This document shows, piece by piece, positions 55,195-63,518 of a stretch of 64,000 nt of DNA; positions within the stretch are counted from its first letter, which is position 1; every line of letters starts with the position of its first letter. The notes below the pieces were generated by a model. The model made no database searches. It was not told where the DNA came from and saw only the letters and a program-made list of their open reading frames with translations. Origin of the DNA: Halobacillus sp. Nhm2S1 (GTDB lineage: Bacteria; Bacillota; Bacilli; Bacillales; Halobacillaceae); assembly GCF_019599545.1 (NCBI RefSeq), contig NZ_JAIEZV010000001.1, positions 992,001-1,056,000 on the forward strand, given 5' to 3'. The position numbers were made by a program, and so were the translations under genes.

Positions 55195-56013
55195 ATGGAA
55201 CGACATTTGATTGCATTAGATTTAGATGGAACATTATTAACCGATAATAAAGTCATTAGTGAAAAGACGAAGAATACCGTCCTGAAGGCTATGGAACAAG
55301 GTCACATCGTCGTCATAGCAACAGGCAGACCACACCGGGCGAGCATTGATTATTATCATGAACTCGGTCTTGATACACCAATGGTTAATTTTAACGGGGC
55401 ACTGATTCACCATCCGAAAAACCACCGTTGGGATGCCATTCACTCTCCTTTAGGGATTCGTACCGCTCATAAAATCATTCACACCTGTCAGGAGCTCGGT
55501 GTGAAGAACATTCTTGCTGAAGTGAAAGATGATGTATATTTAGATCAATATGATGAGGAAATCATGAGTATTTTCCAAACCAAAAACGACCCCATTACCG
55601 TCGGCCGCCTTCAATCAAACTTAAAAGAAGACCCGACATCCATTCTCATCCATCCAGAAGAAGAAAAAATCCAAAGGCTCCGGGATGAACTGGACGATCA
55701 CGCTTCTCTGATCGATCACCGCAAATGGGGTGCTCCGTGGCATGTCATTGAAATTGTGCGGGCAGGCATGAATAAAGCCGTTGGTCTGGATAAGATCGCC
55801 CGATACTTCCATGTCCCGAATGAGCGGATCATTGCTTTCGGAGATGAAGACAATGATTTTGAAATGATTGATTATGCAGGTGTTGGCGTAGCGATGGGAA
55901 ATGCCATCAATGAACTGAAAGACCTTGCGAATCATGTTACCTATACCAATGAAGAAGATGGGATCGGCGTATTCCTCGATGATTATTTAAAAATAAACAA
56001 GCGTGCGATATAA
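55195..56013 (+). CDS. yitU: Cof-type HAD phosphatase YitU
   Basis: A 272-residue HAD phosphatase with a type IIB cap. Motif I is DLDGTLL (Asp9 and Asp11), motif II ATGRP, motif III Lys in GMNKAVGLDKI, and motif IV FGDEDNDFEMI. B. subtilis YitU can dephosphorylate a riboflavin precursor and other sugar phosphates. The ATG at 55195 follows GAGGTGAA. Confidence 0.92.
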   Translation: MERHLIALDLDGTLLTDNKVISEKTKNTVLKAMEQGHIVVIATGRPHRASIDYYHELGLDTPMVNFNGALIHHPKNHRWDAIHSPLGIRTAHKIIHTCQELGVKNILAEVKDDVYLDQYDEEIMSIFQTKNDPITVGRLQSNLKEDPTSILIHPEEEKIQRLRDELDDHASLIDHRKWGAPWHVIEIVRAGMNKAVGLDKIARYFHVPNERIIAFGDEDNDFEMIDYAGVGVAMGNAINELKDLANHVTYTNEEDGIGVFLDDYLKINKRAI

Positions 56014-56107
56014 GGTACATTTTTCCTCGCGTAAAAAAGGACCCTCCTGCCATACTAATCTTGAACGTGAAAGCGTTCAGGCTTATTTATGACAGGAGGG
56101 TCTTGTC

Positions 56108-56254
56108 ATGGAGCAGCAAAAGAAAACCAATCGTAAACAGGATCGCTGGACAGAAGTTCGAAAATTCGACGAAAGCGAGATGGAGCCGAAAAGGCTTTCA
56201 GAAGCGAATCGTAAAGAAATCGAATCAGACCAGCATACGGTAGGAGGGTTTTAA
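56108..56254 (+). CDS. Small hydrophilic protein, 48 aa
   Basis: MEQQKKTNRKQDRWTEVRKF... ending QHTVGGF, with AGGAGGG eight bases before the ATG. It is nearly all charged and polar, with no hydrophobic core visible. Its stop is two bases before the next gene, whose binding site GGAGGG lies in its last codons, so the two are co-translated. No family recognised. Confidence 0.6.
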   Translation: MEQQKKTNRKQDRWTEVRKFDESEMEPKRLSEANRKEIESDQHTVGGF

Positions 56255-56256
56255 CC

Positions 56257-56466
56257 ATGGAGAAAAACCTTTTTGAAAACGCGCGCGAAGCGGTCAACCG
56301 TTTCACCCAAAAGCGTGGGGGCAAACACGACGCGACTAGCCAACATGATATGGAAGCCGCGAAACAAGCGATTCAGTCTGCCTATAGCCAATGTTCTCAA
56401 GAGGAGAAACAACAGCTACAGCAGTTTGAACAAGAAGTGGAAGCTCACCACAACAACTTACGATAA
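56257..56466 (+). CDS. Small helical protein, DUF3813-like, 69 aa
   Basis: MEKNLFENAREAVNRFTQKR then AAKQAIQSAYSQCSQEEKQQLQQFEQEVE. It looks fully helical and amphipathic. The pattern of alternating helices recalls DUF3813, but I am not certain. Coupled to the 48-residue gene before it and followed by a terminator. Confidence 0.68.
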   Translation: MEKNLFENAREAVNRFTQKRGGKHDATSQHDMEAAKQAIQSAYSQCSQEEKQQLQQFEQEVEAHHNNLR

Positions 56467-56476
56467 CGATCGTAGA

Positions 56477-56511
56477 GAATCAGGCTGTTCCCAAACAGCC
56501 TGATTCTTTTT
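56477..56511 (+). terminator. Terminator of the two small genes
   Basis: AATCAGGCTGTT, CCCA loop, AACAGCCTGATT followed by CTTTTT. Confidence 0.9.
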
Positions 56512-56649
56512 AATTCAAGTTTCCGACTTTTGTACACTGCCATAATGTAGAAGATCTATGAGTAATAATAAGTGTTTTTATTTGAATGGGGATTAGAAAG
56601 TTATAAACTTGTCTATCCGGGTATATAATGAATACCCCCTAATGATTTT

Positions 56650-56705
56650 CTAAATACATCGAAGCGCCGGATTGAGTGCACAATCCGGCGCTTCGATGTA
56701 TTTAG
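56650..56705. repeat. Perfect 25-bp inverted repeat hairpin
   Basis: The 25-bp arm at 56650-56674 (CTAAATACATCGAAGCGCCG then GATTG) is perfectly inverted at 56681-56705, with a 6-base loop AGTGCA. It covers the stop codon of the decayed HAD gene. There is no T run on either side, so it is not a standard terminator. Confidence 0.88.
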
Positions 56706-57198
56706 TTACAAATTTCTTCTAAGCTTTTCACTACTTCGAGATCAGGATCTGTGGGTTGAACAAAAACAGCTTTCATCCCCATATTTAACGCCCATACAAA
56801 TTGTATCGATCCAATATGGACTTTAAATGAACTTCGGCCGCCATGAAATCTTTTGTTTTCACGTAACATTCTCGTGCTTCTTTGATTCAAACCCCATCAT
56901 GCATGGCGACGGCGAAAGGCAACCAACACTCGACCCCGATCGATATGTACTGCTCAAATTCTTATTGCATTTTATGGGGATCCGCCCGTCTTATCGTTTC
57001 CCTACACCACACGTCTCCATCCCAGGAGGTCACTATTTCAATTTTACTCGTAAATGTGTCCACGTTCACGATTGTGTCGTGCTCCATGTCATACTCTTTA
57101 CCAATCGCAAGTAAATGTTCCCTATTCCTTATGGCCATATCATCTTCATACCACGTTCCGTCCAGGTCAAAAATGAAACAGGCTGCCTTCTCGATCAC
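56702..57198 (-). pseudogene. Decayed HAD-family hydrolase
   Basis: From a GTG near 57198 the minus strand reads CFIFDLDGTWYEDD (HAD motif I), then GKEYDMEHDTIVNVDTFTS and RRADPHKMQ before a TAA stop. The same frame continues as EFEQYISIGVECWLPFAVAM, a TGA, then ARECYVKTKDFMAAEVHL. After a frame change, MGMKAVFVQPTDPDLEVVKS appears, ending at 56702. These pieces fall in the order of an intact HAD hydrolase of about 250 residues, but two stops, a frameshift and large internal losses (most of the cap and motifs II-III) make it non-functional. Confidence 0.8.
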
Positions 57199-57274
57199 AT
57201 TAATCGCCACCCCTTCTCTATTCCTTATCACCATCACACTATACTTGAGTACCATAAAGAGAGGAGGAATGAAC

Positions 57275-57820
57275 ATGGTCAGGAAGAACAACCAAACTTT
57301 AATCGGTTCTTGGATCATTGCGGCCGGTACCGTCGCTTCAGCCGTTAATGCTTCGATTAATGCCTATACAGGCGACGATGGTGAGGGACTTAATCTCATC
57401 GGGAATACATTCCAAGCAACAGGAAATGGAGTGGTTGCGAATGATGCAGAGTCTATTCTCTCTGCATCAGGAAATCTCATTCAGTCAGCAGGAAACTCTA
57501 CGATCATTTACAGTATTTTGGCAGACTTAGAAAGGAAAGACGAGTTAAATCTTGTAATAAAAGGAAATTTGTTACAAGCGTTCGGCGGTCTCATCGCATT
57601 TTCTGAAACATACGAAACGGACGCTTCCTTGACGAACGCCTACAAATTAAACGGCGAATTGTTAGAGGTCGTCGGAAATTCGATTCAGGCTGTGGCTGCA
57701 GGACGTGAGTTGGAGGGGATTGAAGCTGGCCATTTTTCTGCACTTGGAAGCTGGATTCAAGCAATCGGGGCCGTTATTGTAGCTCTGACTATCACCAAAC
57801 AGGAACAGAAGAGAGTATAA
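57275..57820 (+). CDS. Gly-Asn-Gln repeat protein (DUF6944-like)
   Basis: 181 residues built from a degenerate unit G-(N/S)-x-(I/L/F)-(I/Q)-A-x-G. Copies lie at 11-18, 43-50, 66-73, 97-104, 127-134 and 158-165, mostly about 31 residues apart. The protein is hydrophobic and alanine-rich at both ends but has no signal peptide, and ends in a basic tail ITKQEQKRV. It may be membrane-associated or form a helical stack. DUF6944 is my best family guess; function unknown. The ATG at 57275 follows GGAGG; longer readings cross the old HAD gene and are spurious. Confidence 0.75.
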   Translation: MVRKNNQTLIGSWIIAAGTVASAVNASINAYTGDDGEGLNLIGNTFQATGNGVVANDAESILSASGNLIQSAGNSTIIYSILADLERKDELNLVIKGNLLQAFGGLIAFSETYETDASLTNAYKLNGELLEVVGNSIQAVAAGRELEGIEAGHFSALGSWIQAIGAVIVALTITKQEQKRV

Positions 57821-57828
57821 AATACATA

Positions 57829-57853
57829 AAGGCCGGGAGCATTCCCGGCCTTC
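57829..57853. terminator. Convergent terminator
   Basis: AAGGCCGGGA, loop, TCCCGGCCTT; the T run is short. Confidence 0.72.
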
Positions 57854-58278
57854 TACTCGAATCTGTAATATGACTTCTTTAATGTGAATGCATATAGGAC
57901 ATGGCCGATCAGCCAATATAAAATCGCTGTCCCATCTGTGAGAGCTGGGGTCTCTTTAATCGCTAAAATCGTTAGTGGTACATAGGTCGTAGCAGCAATG
58001 GCTGTAAGAAGAATGGCCAGGCCCCACCGGTTCCGGTTGGTTTCCTTCCATTTACGCATAAAGACATAACTATATAGAATGCCGATCATCCAGGATATGA
58101 TCATGTGAAAGAGCCACTCCATCACCACAGGCCAATCGATGTCACCGATGACAGGGATAAAGTCCACATTCATCAATAACGTGTACACTTTCTTCCCTGT
58201 TATTTTCTCTACAAACCACATATACAAGCCAAGAACAATACCTGATGTTGTCCCTATAAAGACTCCCCATCGAATCAT
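57853..58278 (-). CDS. Membrane protein, 141 aa, unknown function
   Basis: Four predicted helices (about 4-22, 52-73, 85-105, 115-135), with a charged loop MRKWKETNRNRWG in the centre. No family is recognised with confidence. GGAGGATG lies before the ATG at 58278. It is 17 bases downstream of the DUF2785 gene and probably in the same unit. Confidence 0.7.
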   Translation of the reverse strand: MIRWGVFIGTTSGIVLGLYMWFVEKITGKKVYTLLMNVDFIPVIGDIDWPVVMEWLFHMIISWMIGILYSYVFMRKWKETNRNRWGLAILLTAIAATTYVPLTILAIKETPALTDGTAILYWLIGHVLYAFTLKKSYYRFE

Positions 58279-58295
58279 AAGCATCCTCCAAGGTT

Positions 58296-59123
58296 TTAGT
58301 AAGCTTCCTGTTTCCTAAGTTCCCTTAATAGCATCTCTAAAACCTGACGAAGCTCTCGATAATCCCCTTCAAGCATACGGAAGTACAGAGCTCTCATAAA
58401 GTGCTTGCTGTTGTTAATAATGATATCCTCATTCGGGTCCTGCCAGCTGTCACGGATATAAAGCAATGTTTCAAGCCACTCCACGCGTTCGGCATGGCTG
58501 ATTTTACCAAACATTTTCATAACTGCTGTCACCATCCGCTCTTCTTCATCAAAAAGGTACGGATGATCGATCAGGAATTGCTCTCTGATTACTGGAAGCA
58601 TCTCCAGGATTTCTTCTTTGGTTATTTCTTCGCAGGCAGCCACGCTGTAAATGGCATCAGCCGCATGCGCCATTGCATGCGCCCACCCTTTATCTTTTAC
58701 ATAGCCGCGGTGGTCTTTTTCCTGCTGCATATATTTTTTCAAATGATCCCATACGCGATGAACTTCCTCTTCCTTTAAAAACGGGGAATGTCTGTGCTTT
58801 TCCATGATGGGCGGAATCAGCAATACAGAAAAACTGCGTTTGAACACAGCATCCTCTTCTTTCTTGGATGTTCCGATTCGGTAAAATAAATAATTTTTAT
58901 TCAATACGGACTGCAATATATTCTTTAACTGTTCATTTGAATAGTAACCGCGTTCGATAAACGTCGTAAATATAGAATGGATCAAATCATCTCGCAAAAC
59001 AGGATGGACAGATCCGACTTTTTGTAGCATCATAGTGGTGAGCTCTTGTAAATTCTGACCTTCAGGCAGCGTGTAATCATTTTCTTTGATCGGCTGTAAC
59101 ATTTCAATCAGTCTTGATTCCAT
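58296..59123 (-). CDS. DUF2785 protein
   Basis: A 275-residue soluble, all-helical protein. YVKDKGWAHAMAHAADAIYSVA is the conserved DUF2785 core, with LRDDLIHSIFTTFIERGYYS before it. Function is unknown. The ATG at 59123 is eight bases from AGGAGG; an in-frame GTG at 59132 is less likely. Confidence 0.85.
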   Translation of the reverse strand: MESRLIEMLQPIKENDYTLPEGQNLQELTTMMLQKVGSVHPVLRDDLIHSIFTTFIERGYYSNEQLKNILQSVLNKNYLFYRIGTSKKEEDAVFKRSFSVLLIPPIMEKHRHSPFLKEEEVHRVWDHLKKYMQQEKDHRGYVKDKGWAHAMAHAADAIYSVAACEEITKEEILEMLPVIREQFLIDHPYLFDEEERMVTAVMKMFGKISHAERVEWLETLLYIRDSWQDPNEDIIINNSKHFMRALYFRMLEGDYRELRQVLEMLLRELRKQEAY

Positions 59124-59256
59124 CGCACACACCTCCTAAACATTGCTCTCATTGTACCACAGATCCAGAGCAATCATATATCCATGAGGTTCGTAGTTTT
59201 GAAGGTTATTATTTTTTGATAAAATAAGAAGAGACGGAACAGAGGAGGATACTATT

Positions 59257-59520
59257 ATGGCAATTCAAGTACAGGAAACACCTAACCCTAATGCACGTAA
59301 ATTCACAACTGAGTCTATGATCTTTCAAGGGGACGGCAGCGTGTCTGTCATGCCTGGTCAAACAAGCGAGCACAAAATCATGAACGACTTGATGGAACTT
59401 GATGGCGTCGATAACGTCTTCGGCTTCCAAAACTTCATCACCGTCAATAAGCTCCCTCAGGCCGACTGGGACGAGTTGACTCCTAAAGTAATGAGTACAC
59501 TTGAAGAATACGGCTATTAA
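59257..59520 (+). CDS. Nfu N-terminal domain protein (Fe-S scaffold-like)
   Basis: 87 residues forming a stand-alone NifU/Nfu N-terminal domain: QVQETPNPNARKFTT, then GDGSVSVMPGQ, LDGVDNVFGFQNFITVNK. It lacks the C-terminal CxxC scaffold domain, so it cannot hold a cluster by that means. It may assist Fe-S assembly with another protein such as YitW, which is inference. GAGGAGG precedes the ATG. Confidence 0.88.
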   Translation: MAIQVQETPNPNARKFTTESMIFQGDGSVSVMPGQTSEHKIMNDLMELDGVDNVFGFQNFITVNKLPQADWDELTPKVMSTLEEYGY

Positions 59521-59551
59521 AAAAAATCCGCCATCATGGCGGATTTTTTTA
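59520..59551. terminator. Convergent terminator
   Basis: AAAAAATCCGCC, ATCAT loop, GGCGGATTTTTTT. Confidence 0.9.
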
Positions 59552-60448
59552 TTCTTCCGGCTGGAAGTTTTCTAATGGGATGTAATTCATATTCGTCGGA
59601 CTTCCATCTTGTGCACTTTCTTCAAACAAAGTAAGGGTCAGGGTCCCAAACATCGGCAGATCTTCTTCTGGGATATCAATCTCAAGCTCAAATGTAGACC
59701 ATGACGGAGCTCCTTCATTTACCTGGAAGGCTGTTGGTTCCACTTGCACATTATGCCCGTCTTCGACACTATATATGAAGCTTCCTTCGAAGACACGTGC
59801 CTCTCCCTTAACTACATAGGAACCTTTTTCACCTGTGACAGTGATATCACGGAAAGCCTGCCCATCTCCATCGTATTGAGACGATGGTGCTTGTTTTTCA
59901 GAGCCTTCTTCCTCATCTGTTTCCTCTTCAATCGTAAAACTTTGAGTCACTTGGAAAGGATTTGCCTCCAAAGACTGGTCATTGATTGTATTCACAAGAA
60001 ACGTCATCGTCGCTTCATAAGTTCCGGGTTTCTCAATTCCCGTCCACGTTTCTTTCACATCGAAGACATCCCCTTGAGCCAACTCCTCTGTCGTCAGTTC
60101 TTGTGTAAACATTTTATCGGCAGAGAAGGTGTACACACTCTCTCCTGCTTCGTTCTTGACCTGGACTTCATACTTTTGACTGGAAGTAAAACCAAGCGTG
60201 ACTGGCTCTTCCCCGGCATTTTCCAAGTTAAAATTAAAGGTTGCCGTGTTAGAAGTTGCGTCAATCGTCGCGTCCATGGCTATTTGTTCAATAAGAGCTT
60301 CCATATCCACTTCTGGTTCTTGTTCAGATGGTTCTTCCGTCATCTGATCCTCCTTTTCTTCTCCGCTCGCTTCATTTTCAGTTTCATTTGCACAGGCTGC
60401 TAAGGAAAGCACCAGGGTTCCTAACAAAATGGCCAAAAACTTTTTCAT
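59549..60448 (-). CDS. Lipoprotein with BsuPI-like and Gmad2-like domains
   Basis: A 299-residue lipoprotein (lipobox SLAAC, Cys19). An acidic linker (about 22-50) leads to a BsuPI-type domain (about 55-175: NTATFNFNLENAGEEPVTLGFTSSQKYEVQV), another acidic linker, and a C-terminal Gmad2-like immunoglobulin domain (about 198-295: DITVTGEKGSYVVKGEARVFEG and LTLTLFEESAQDGSPTN). BsuPI was named for intracellular protease inhibition, but here it would lie outside the membrane. Function unknown. Confidence 0.82.
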   Translation of the reverse strand: MKKFLAILLGTLVLSLAACANETENEASGEEKEDQMTEEPSEQEPEVDMEALIEQIAMDATIDATSNTATFNFNLENAGEEPVTLGFTSSQKYEVQVKNEAGESVYTFSADKMFTQELTTEELAQGDVFDVKETWTGIEKPGTYEATMTFLVNTINDQSLEANPFQVTQSFTIEEETDEEEGSEKQAPSSQYDGDGQAFRDITVTGEKGSYVVKGEARVFEGSFIYSVEDGHNVQVEPTAFQVNEGAPSWSTFELEIDIPEEDLPMFGTLTLTLFEESAQDGSPTNMNYIPLENFQPEE

Positions 60449-60510
60449 GACCCCACTCCTCTATTTTTCTATTTATTACATAAGTCGTTTGTCTTTAGAA
60501 AAAAGTTACA

Positions 60511-61359
60511 CTATTGGTCATCTTTTCTGAAGAACCCGAAAATACCAGTGGTTTGCACGATGTTTGTGAACGCCTGGGGATCTACTTCCTGAATAATATG
60601 CTGCAAATCATAGAGTTCATATCTTGTTATGACCATGACAAGCATATTCTTATCCTGCTGAGTGAAAGCTCCTCTCGCTGGCAACGTTGTAATCCCACGT
60701 ACCATATGCCCATGGATCGCTTTTTCCAAATCGGCTGCTTTCGATGTAATGATCATCGCCGTCAGTTTCTCGTGACGTGTATGAATGGCATCAATGACCC
60801 TTGTAGTCACGTACAAAGTCAGCAATGTGTAGAGTGCATTTTCCGGCTCATATAATAAACCGGCAATCGCGATAATTGCACTGTTAAGTATAAGGAAATA
60901 AATGCCGATCGGACGGTCTTTCATCCTGGACAAAACCATGGCTACGATATCGAGACCGCCGGTAGAAGCACCCCATTTTAAGGTGATTCCAACACCCATT
61001 CCCCCGATAACTCCACCAAACACAGCGTTCAGAATGATATCCTCAGATAATTGCTGGACAGGAATTAATTCAAGAAATAGAGTGGTGAAAGCAACTGATA
61101 TTGCACTGTAAACAGTAAAACCTTTTCCCACCTTCAGCCATCCGAGAATGGCGACTGGAATGTTAAGTAAGAATAGTAGAATACCTGTACTCACCGGTAC
61201 ACCGGCAAAATCATTTAAAATACTTGTGAGCAACTGGGCAACCCCCGTAAACCCACTCGCATAAACATTTGCTTCAATCAAGAATAAATTCAGCGAAACC
61301 GCGTTTAACACAGCGCCGAACAGAACAATCAATATACGTTTTATTTCAACAGTAAACAA
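60511..61359 (-). CDS. yitT: YitT-family membrane protein
   Basis: A 282-residue protein. Five or six helices in the first 175 residues contain GASTGGLDIVAMVLSR, the YitT signature; a cytoplasmic DUF2179 domain (about 195-280) follows: KLTAMIITSKAADLEKAIHGHMVRGIT. Function unknown, though B. subtilis has many paralogues. The start is TTG behind GGAGG. It is divergent from the DegV gene, as yitT and yitS are neighbours in B. subtilis. Confidence 0.88.
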   Translation of the reverse strand: MFTVEIKRILIVLFGAVLNAVSLNLFLIEANVYASGFTGVAQLLTSILNDFAGVPVSTGILLFLLNIPVAILGWLKVGKGFTVYSAISVAFTTLFLELIPVQQLSEDIILNAVFGGVIGGMGVGITLKWGASTGGLDIVAMVLSRMKDRPIGIYFLILNSAIIAIAGLLYEPENALYTLLTLYVTTRVIDAIHTRHEKLTAMIITSKAADLEKAIHGHMVRGITTLPARGAFTQQDKNMLVMVITRYELYDLQHIIQEVDPQAFTNIVQTTGIFGFFRKDDQ

Positions 61360-61540
61360 AAGCGAACCTCCTTGCCTAAATTCATCTATTCATTTTTATC
61401 ACCGTAGTAGAGTAAAATCAAGATAATTTTGGTAGAATCGTGTAAAGTTTTGTCGGATGGTTTGCCAACAGTATATTTTGACTATCTCACGGTTTGTGCC
61501 TAAACTAAAAGTACATCCTAAAAAATAGAAGGTGACGCGT

Positions 61541-62401
61541 ATGCATGTACAAGTATTGTGTGATTCTGCAAGTGATTTGAACCAAGAAATGTTTGAGCAG
61601 TTTTCTGTCCAATCCCTTCCATTGAAAGTCATCCTAAACAATGAAGAATATGACGATGGGATCGACATCACTCCAAAAGAAGTCTACGACCGTATGAAAG
61701 ACGGGGAAGCACCTAAAACAGCTCAAGTCTCCCCGCAAACTTTTCGAGAAACGTTCACTGCTTTAGCCGAAAAAGGGCAGCCTTTCATTTATTTTGCGTT
61801 CTCTTCCGAACTATCAGGTACATACCAAACAGCAAAAATGATTGAACAAGAAGTAAAAGAAGAGTATGAGAACGCCCGATTTGATGTCATCGATACAAAA
61901 GCTGCTTCCCTGGGCTATGGTCTAGTTATTTTAAGAGCTGCAGAATTGGCAAAGGGTGGTGCTTCGTACGATGAAGTGCTTGAGCTTGGACAATACCACG
62001 CCACTCATATGGAGCATATTTTCACAGTCGATGATTTGGAATACTTACAACGCGGGGGCCGGGTAAGCCGAACCGCTGCATTTGTAGGCGGTTTACTGAA
62101 AATCAAACCTCTCTTGCATATGGAGGATGGAAAACTTATTCCTCTTGAAAAAATCCGCGGTTCGAAAAAAGTTTTGAAACGCATGCTCGAAGTCATGGAT
62201 GAGCGTGGAGCAGACCTCCAAAACCAGCGCATGGCTATCAGCCACGGAGATGATCTGGAAAGAGCCGAGCAGCTCGCGGAAATGATCAAAGAAACTTATG
62301 GAACGAAAGAAATCCATATTGATTACGTCGGAGCAACCATTGGAGCCCACGCCGGACCAGGCACGATCGCCCTGTTCTTTTTAAATGACACCTATAAATA
62401 A
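61541..62401 (+). CDS. DegV-family fatty-acid-binding protein (YitS-like)
   Basis: A 286-residue DegV protein: VLCDSASDLNQEMFEQFSV, TAQVSPQTF, FAFSSELSGTYQTA, FTVDDLEYLQRGGRVS and VGATIGAHAGPGTIALFF. The family binds long-chain fatty acids and, as FakB, presents them to the kinase FakA; no FakA is nearby. The position beside yitT suggests YitS. The ATG at 61541 follows GAAGGTG. Confidence 0.9.
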   Translation: MHVQVLCDSASDLNQEMFEQFSVQSLPLKVILNNEEYDDGIDITPKEVYDRMKDGEAPKTAQVSPQTFRETFTALAEKGQPFIYFAFSSELSGTYQTAKMIEQEVKEEYENARFDVIDTKAASLGYGLVILRAAELAKGGASYDEVLELGQYHATHMEHIFTVDDLEYLQRGGRVSRTAAFVGGLLKIKPLLHMEDGKLIPLEKIRGSKKVLKRMLEVMDERGADLQNQRMAISHGDDLERAEQLAEMIKETYGTKEIHIDYVGATIGAHAGPGTIALFFLNDTYK

Positions 62402-62451
62402 ACATTCCCAAATACATGTAACCCTACTCCCTTAATTACGACTAATAACTA

Positions 62452-62506
62452 AAGGCACAGAGAGGTTGGGTACGCTCTTTCATGAGAGCGTTCCACCTTT
62501 TGCCTT
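62452..62506. other. Long imperfect hairpin upstream of the DUF4349 gene
   Basis: AAGGCA...TGCCTT forms the base, AGGT...ACCT an inner helix, and ACGCTCT-TTC-AT-GAGAGCGT the tip. It ends 28 bases before the next ATG and has no T run, so it is unlikely to be the DegV terminator. It may be a leader structure. Confidence 0.5.
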
Positions 62507-62533
62507 GCCAAGTCTAATATAGGGGGTCTTTTT

Positions 62534-63460
62534 ATGTACAGAAAAAGAAAAATGATCTTACTTATTTTCACCCTCACCATGCTGCTTGCCGCATGCAGCG
62601 GAGAAGACAACAGCAAAGCACCTACAGGTGAAGAATCCACAAGCGAAAGTAGCTTCGACAATGCCAATGAGTCGATGAATACGGAGACAAAAGAAGCATC
62701 GAAAAGCGGTCTATCAGAAGCACCAGGTACACCGGAGAATGACATAGAGCAAGCGGAAGCCCAACAAGAAAGAATGATGATCTACGAAGCACACATCGAC
62801 CTTGAAACCAAAGATTTTGATAACTTCCAACAAAACCTCCAGTCACAAATGAATCAACATGGAGCTTATATGGTAGAAACCAATGTTCACAAAACGGAAC
62901 GCGGAAACAGGCAAGGCCATATTCGAATTCGAGTCCCTCAACCGAACTTTGAAGGTTTATTGAGCGGTTTTGAGACTATATCAGACCAAATCATATCCAG
63001 GAATATAAATAGTAGAGACGTGACGAAGAACTATGTGGACCTGAAGGCAAGGTTAAAAGCAAAAGAGGAAATCGAAGCAAGGCTTCTAAGTTTTTTGGAA
63101 GAAGCCACTGCCACAGAAGACTTAGTGGAAATATCTCAAGACCTTGAACGCGTACAATCAGACATTGAATCTCTGAAGGGGGAGATGAACTACTTAGAAA
63201 ATCAAAGCGACTTTTCCACCATAACCATTTCCTTTACTGAAACCAAGGTTGTCGTCGGTAGAGTTGATCAACAAGACTTGAACACCTGGGAACGAACAAA
63301 ACAAGCCTTTTTCAAAAGCATTAACGGGATAACAAGTATTGCCTCATGGCTTTTTATCGCAGCAGTAGGCTACTCCCCAGTCGTTATTCCTGTGCTCATC
63401 GTCATTGCCCTAGGGATCTGGCTGCGTAAAAAAAGAAAAAGCAAGTCTGATGACAAATAA
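62534..63460 (+). CDS. DUF4349 lipoprotein
   Basis: A 308-residue protein with lipobox LLAAC (Cys21), an acidic/Ser linker to about 75, a DUF4349 domain (about 80-240: IYEAHIDLETKDFDNFQQNL, GHIRIRVPQPNF, TKNYVDLKARLKAKEEIEARL) with a coiled-coil middle, and a C-terminal membrane helix (about 275-297) followed by a basic tail. Function unknown. It may respond to the leader hairpin upstream. Confidence 0.86.
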   Translation: MYRKRKMILLIFTLTMLLAACSGEDNSKAPTGEESTSESSFDNANESMNTETKEASKSGLSEAPGTPENDIEQAEAQQERMMIYEAHIDLETKDFDNFQQNLQSQMNQHGAYMVETNVHKTERGNRQGHIRIRVPQPNFEGLLSGFETISDQIISRNINSRDVTKNYVDLKARLKAKEEIEARLLSFLEEATATEDLVEISQDLERVQSDIESLKGEMNYLENQSDFSTITISFTETKVVVGRVDQQDLNTWERTKQAFFKSINGITSIASWLFIAAVGYSPVVIPVLIVIALGIWLRKKRKSKSDDK

Positions 63461-63485
63461 ATGCTTACCAAAAACAATTCAACAA

Positions 63486-63516
63486 TAAAAACAGGCCCAA
63501 GCTGGGCCTGTTTTTC
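63486..63516. terminator. Convergent terminator
   Basis: AAAAACAGGCCCA, loop, TGGGCCTGTTTTT. Confidence 0.9.
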
Positions 63517-63518
63517 AT

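Noticed and set aside
56882-57274. An N-terminal extension of the repeat protein gene at 57275
   Set aside because: The extension runs antisense through the decayed HAD gene and has poor composition. The GGAGG site and sharp composition change support ATG 57275.
60514-60855. A 113-codon plus-strand frame opposite yitT
   Set aside because: Antisense shadow of a clear membrane protein gene with no independent support.
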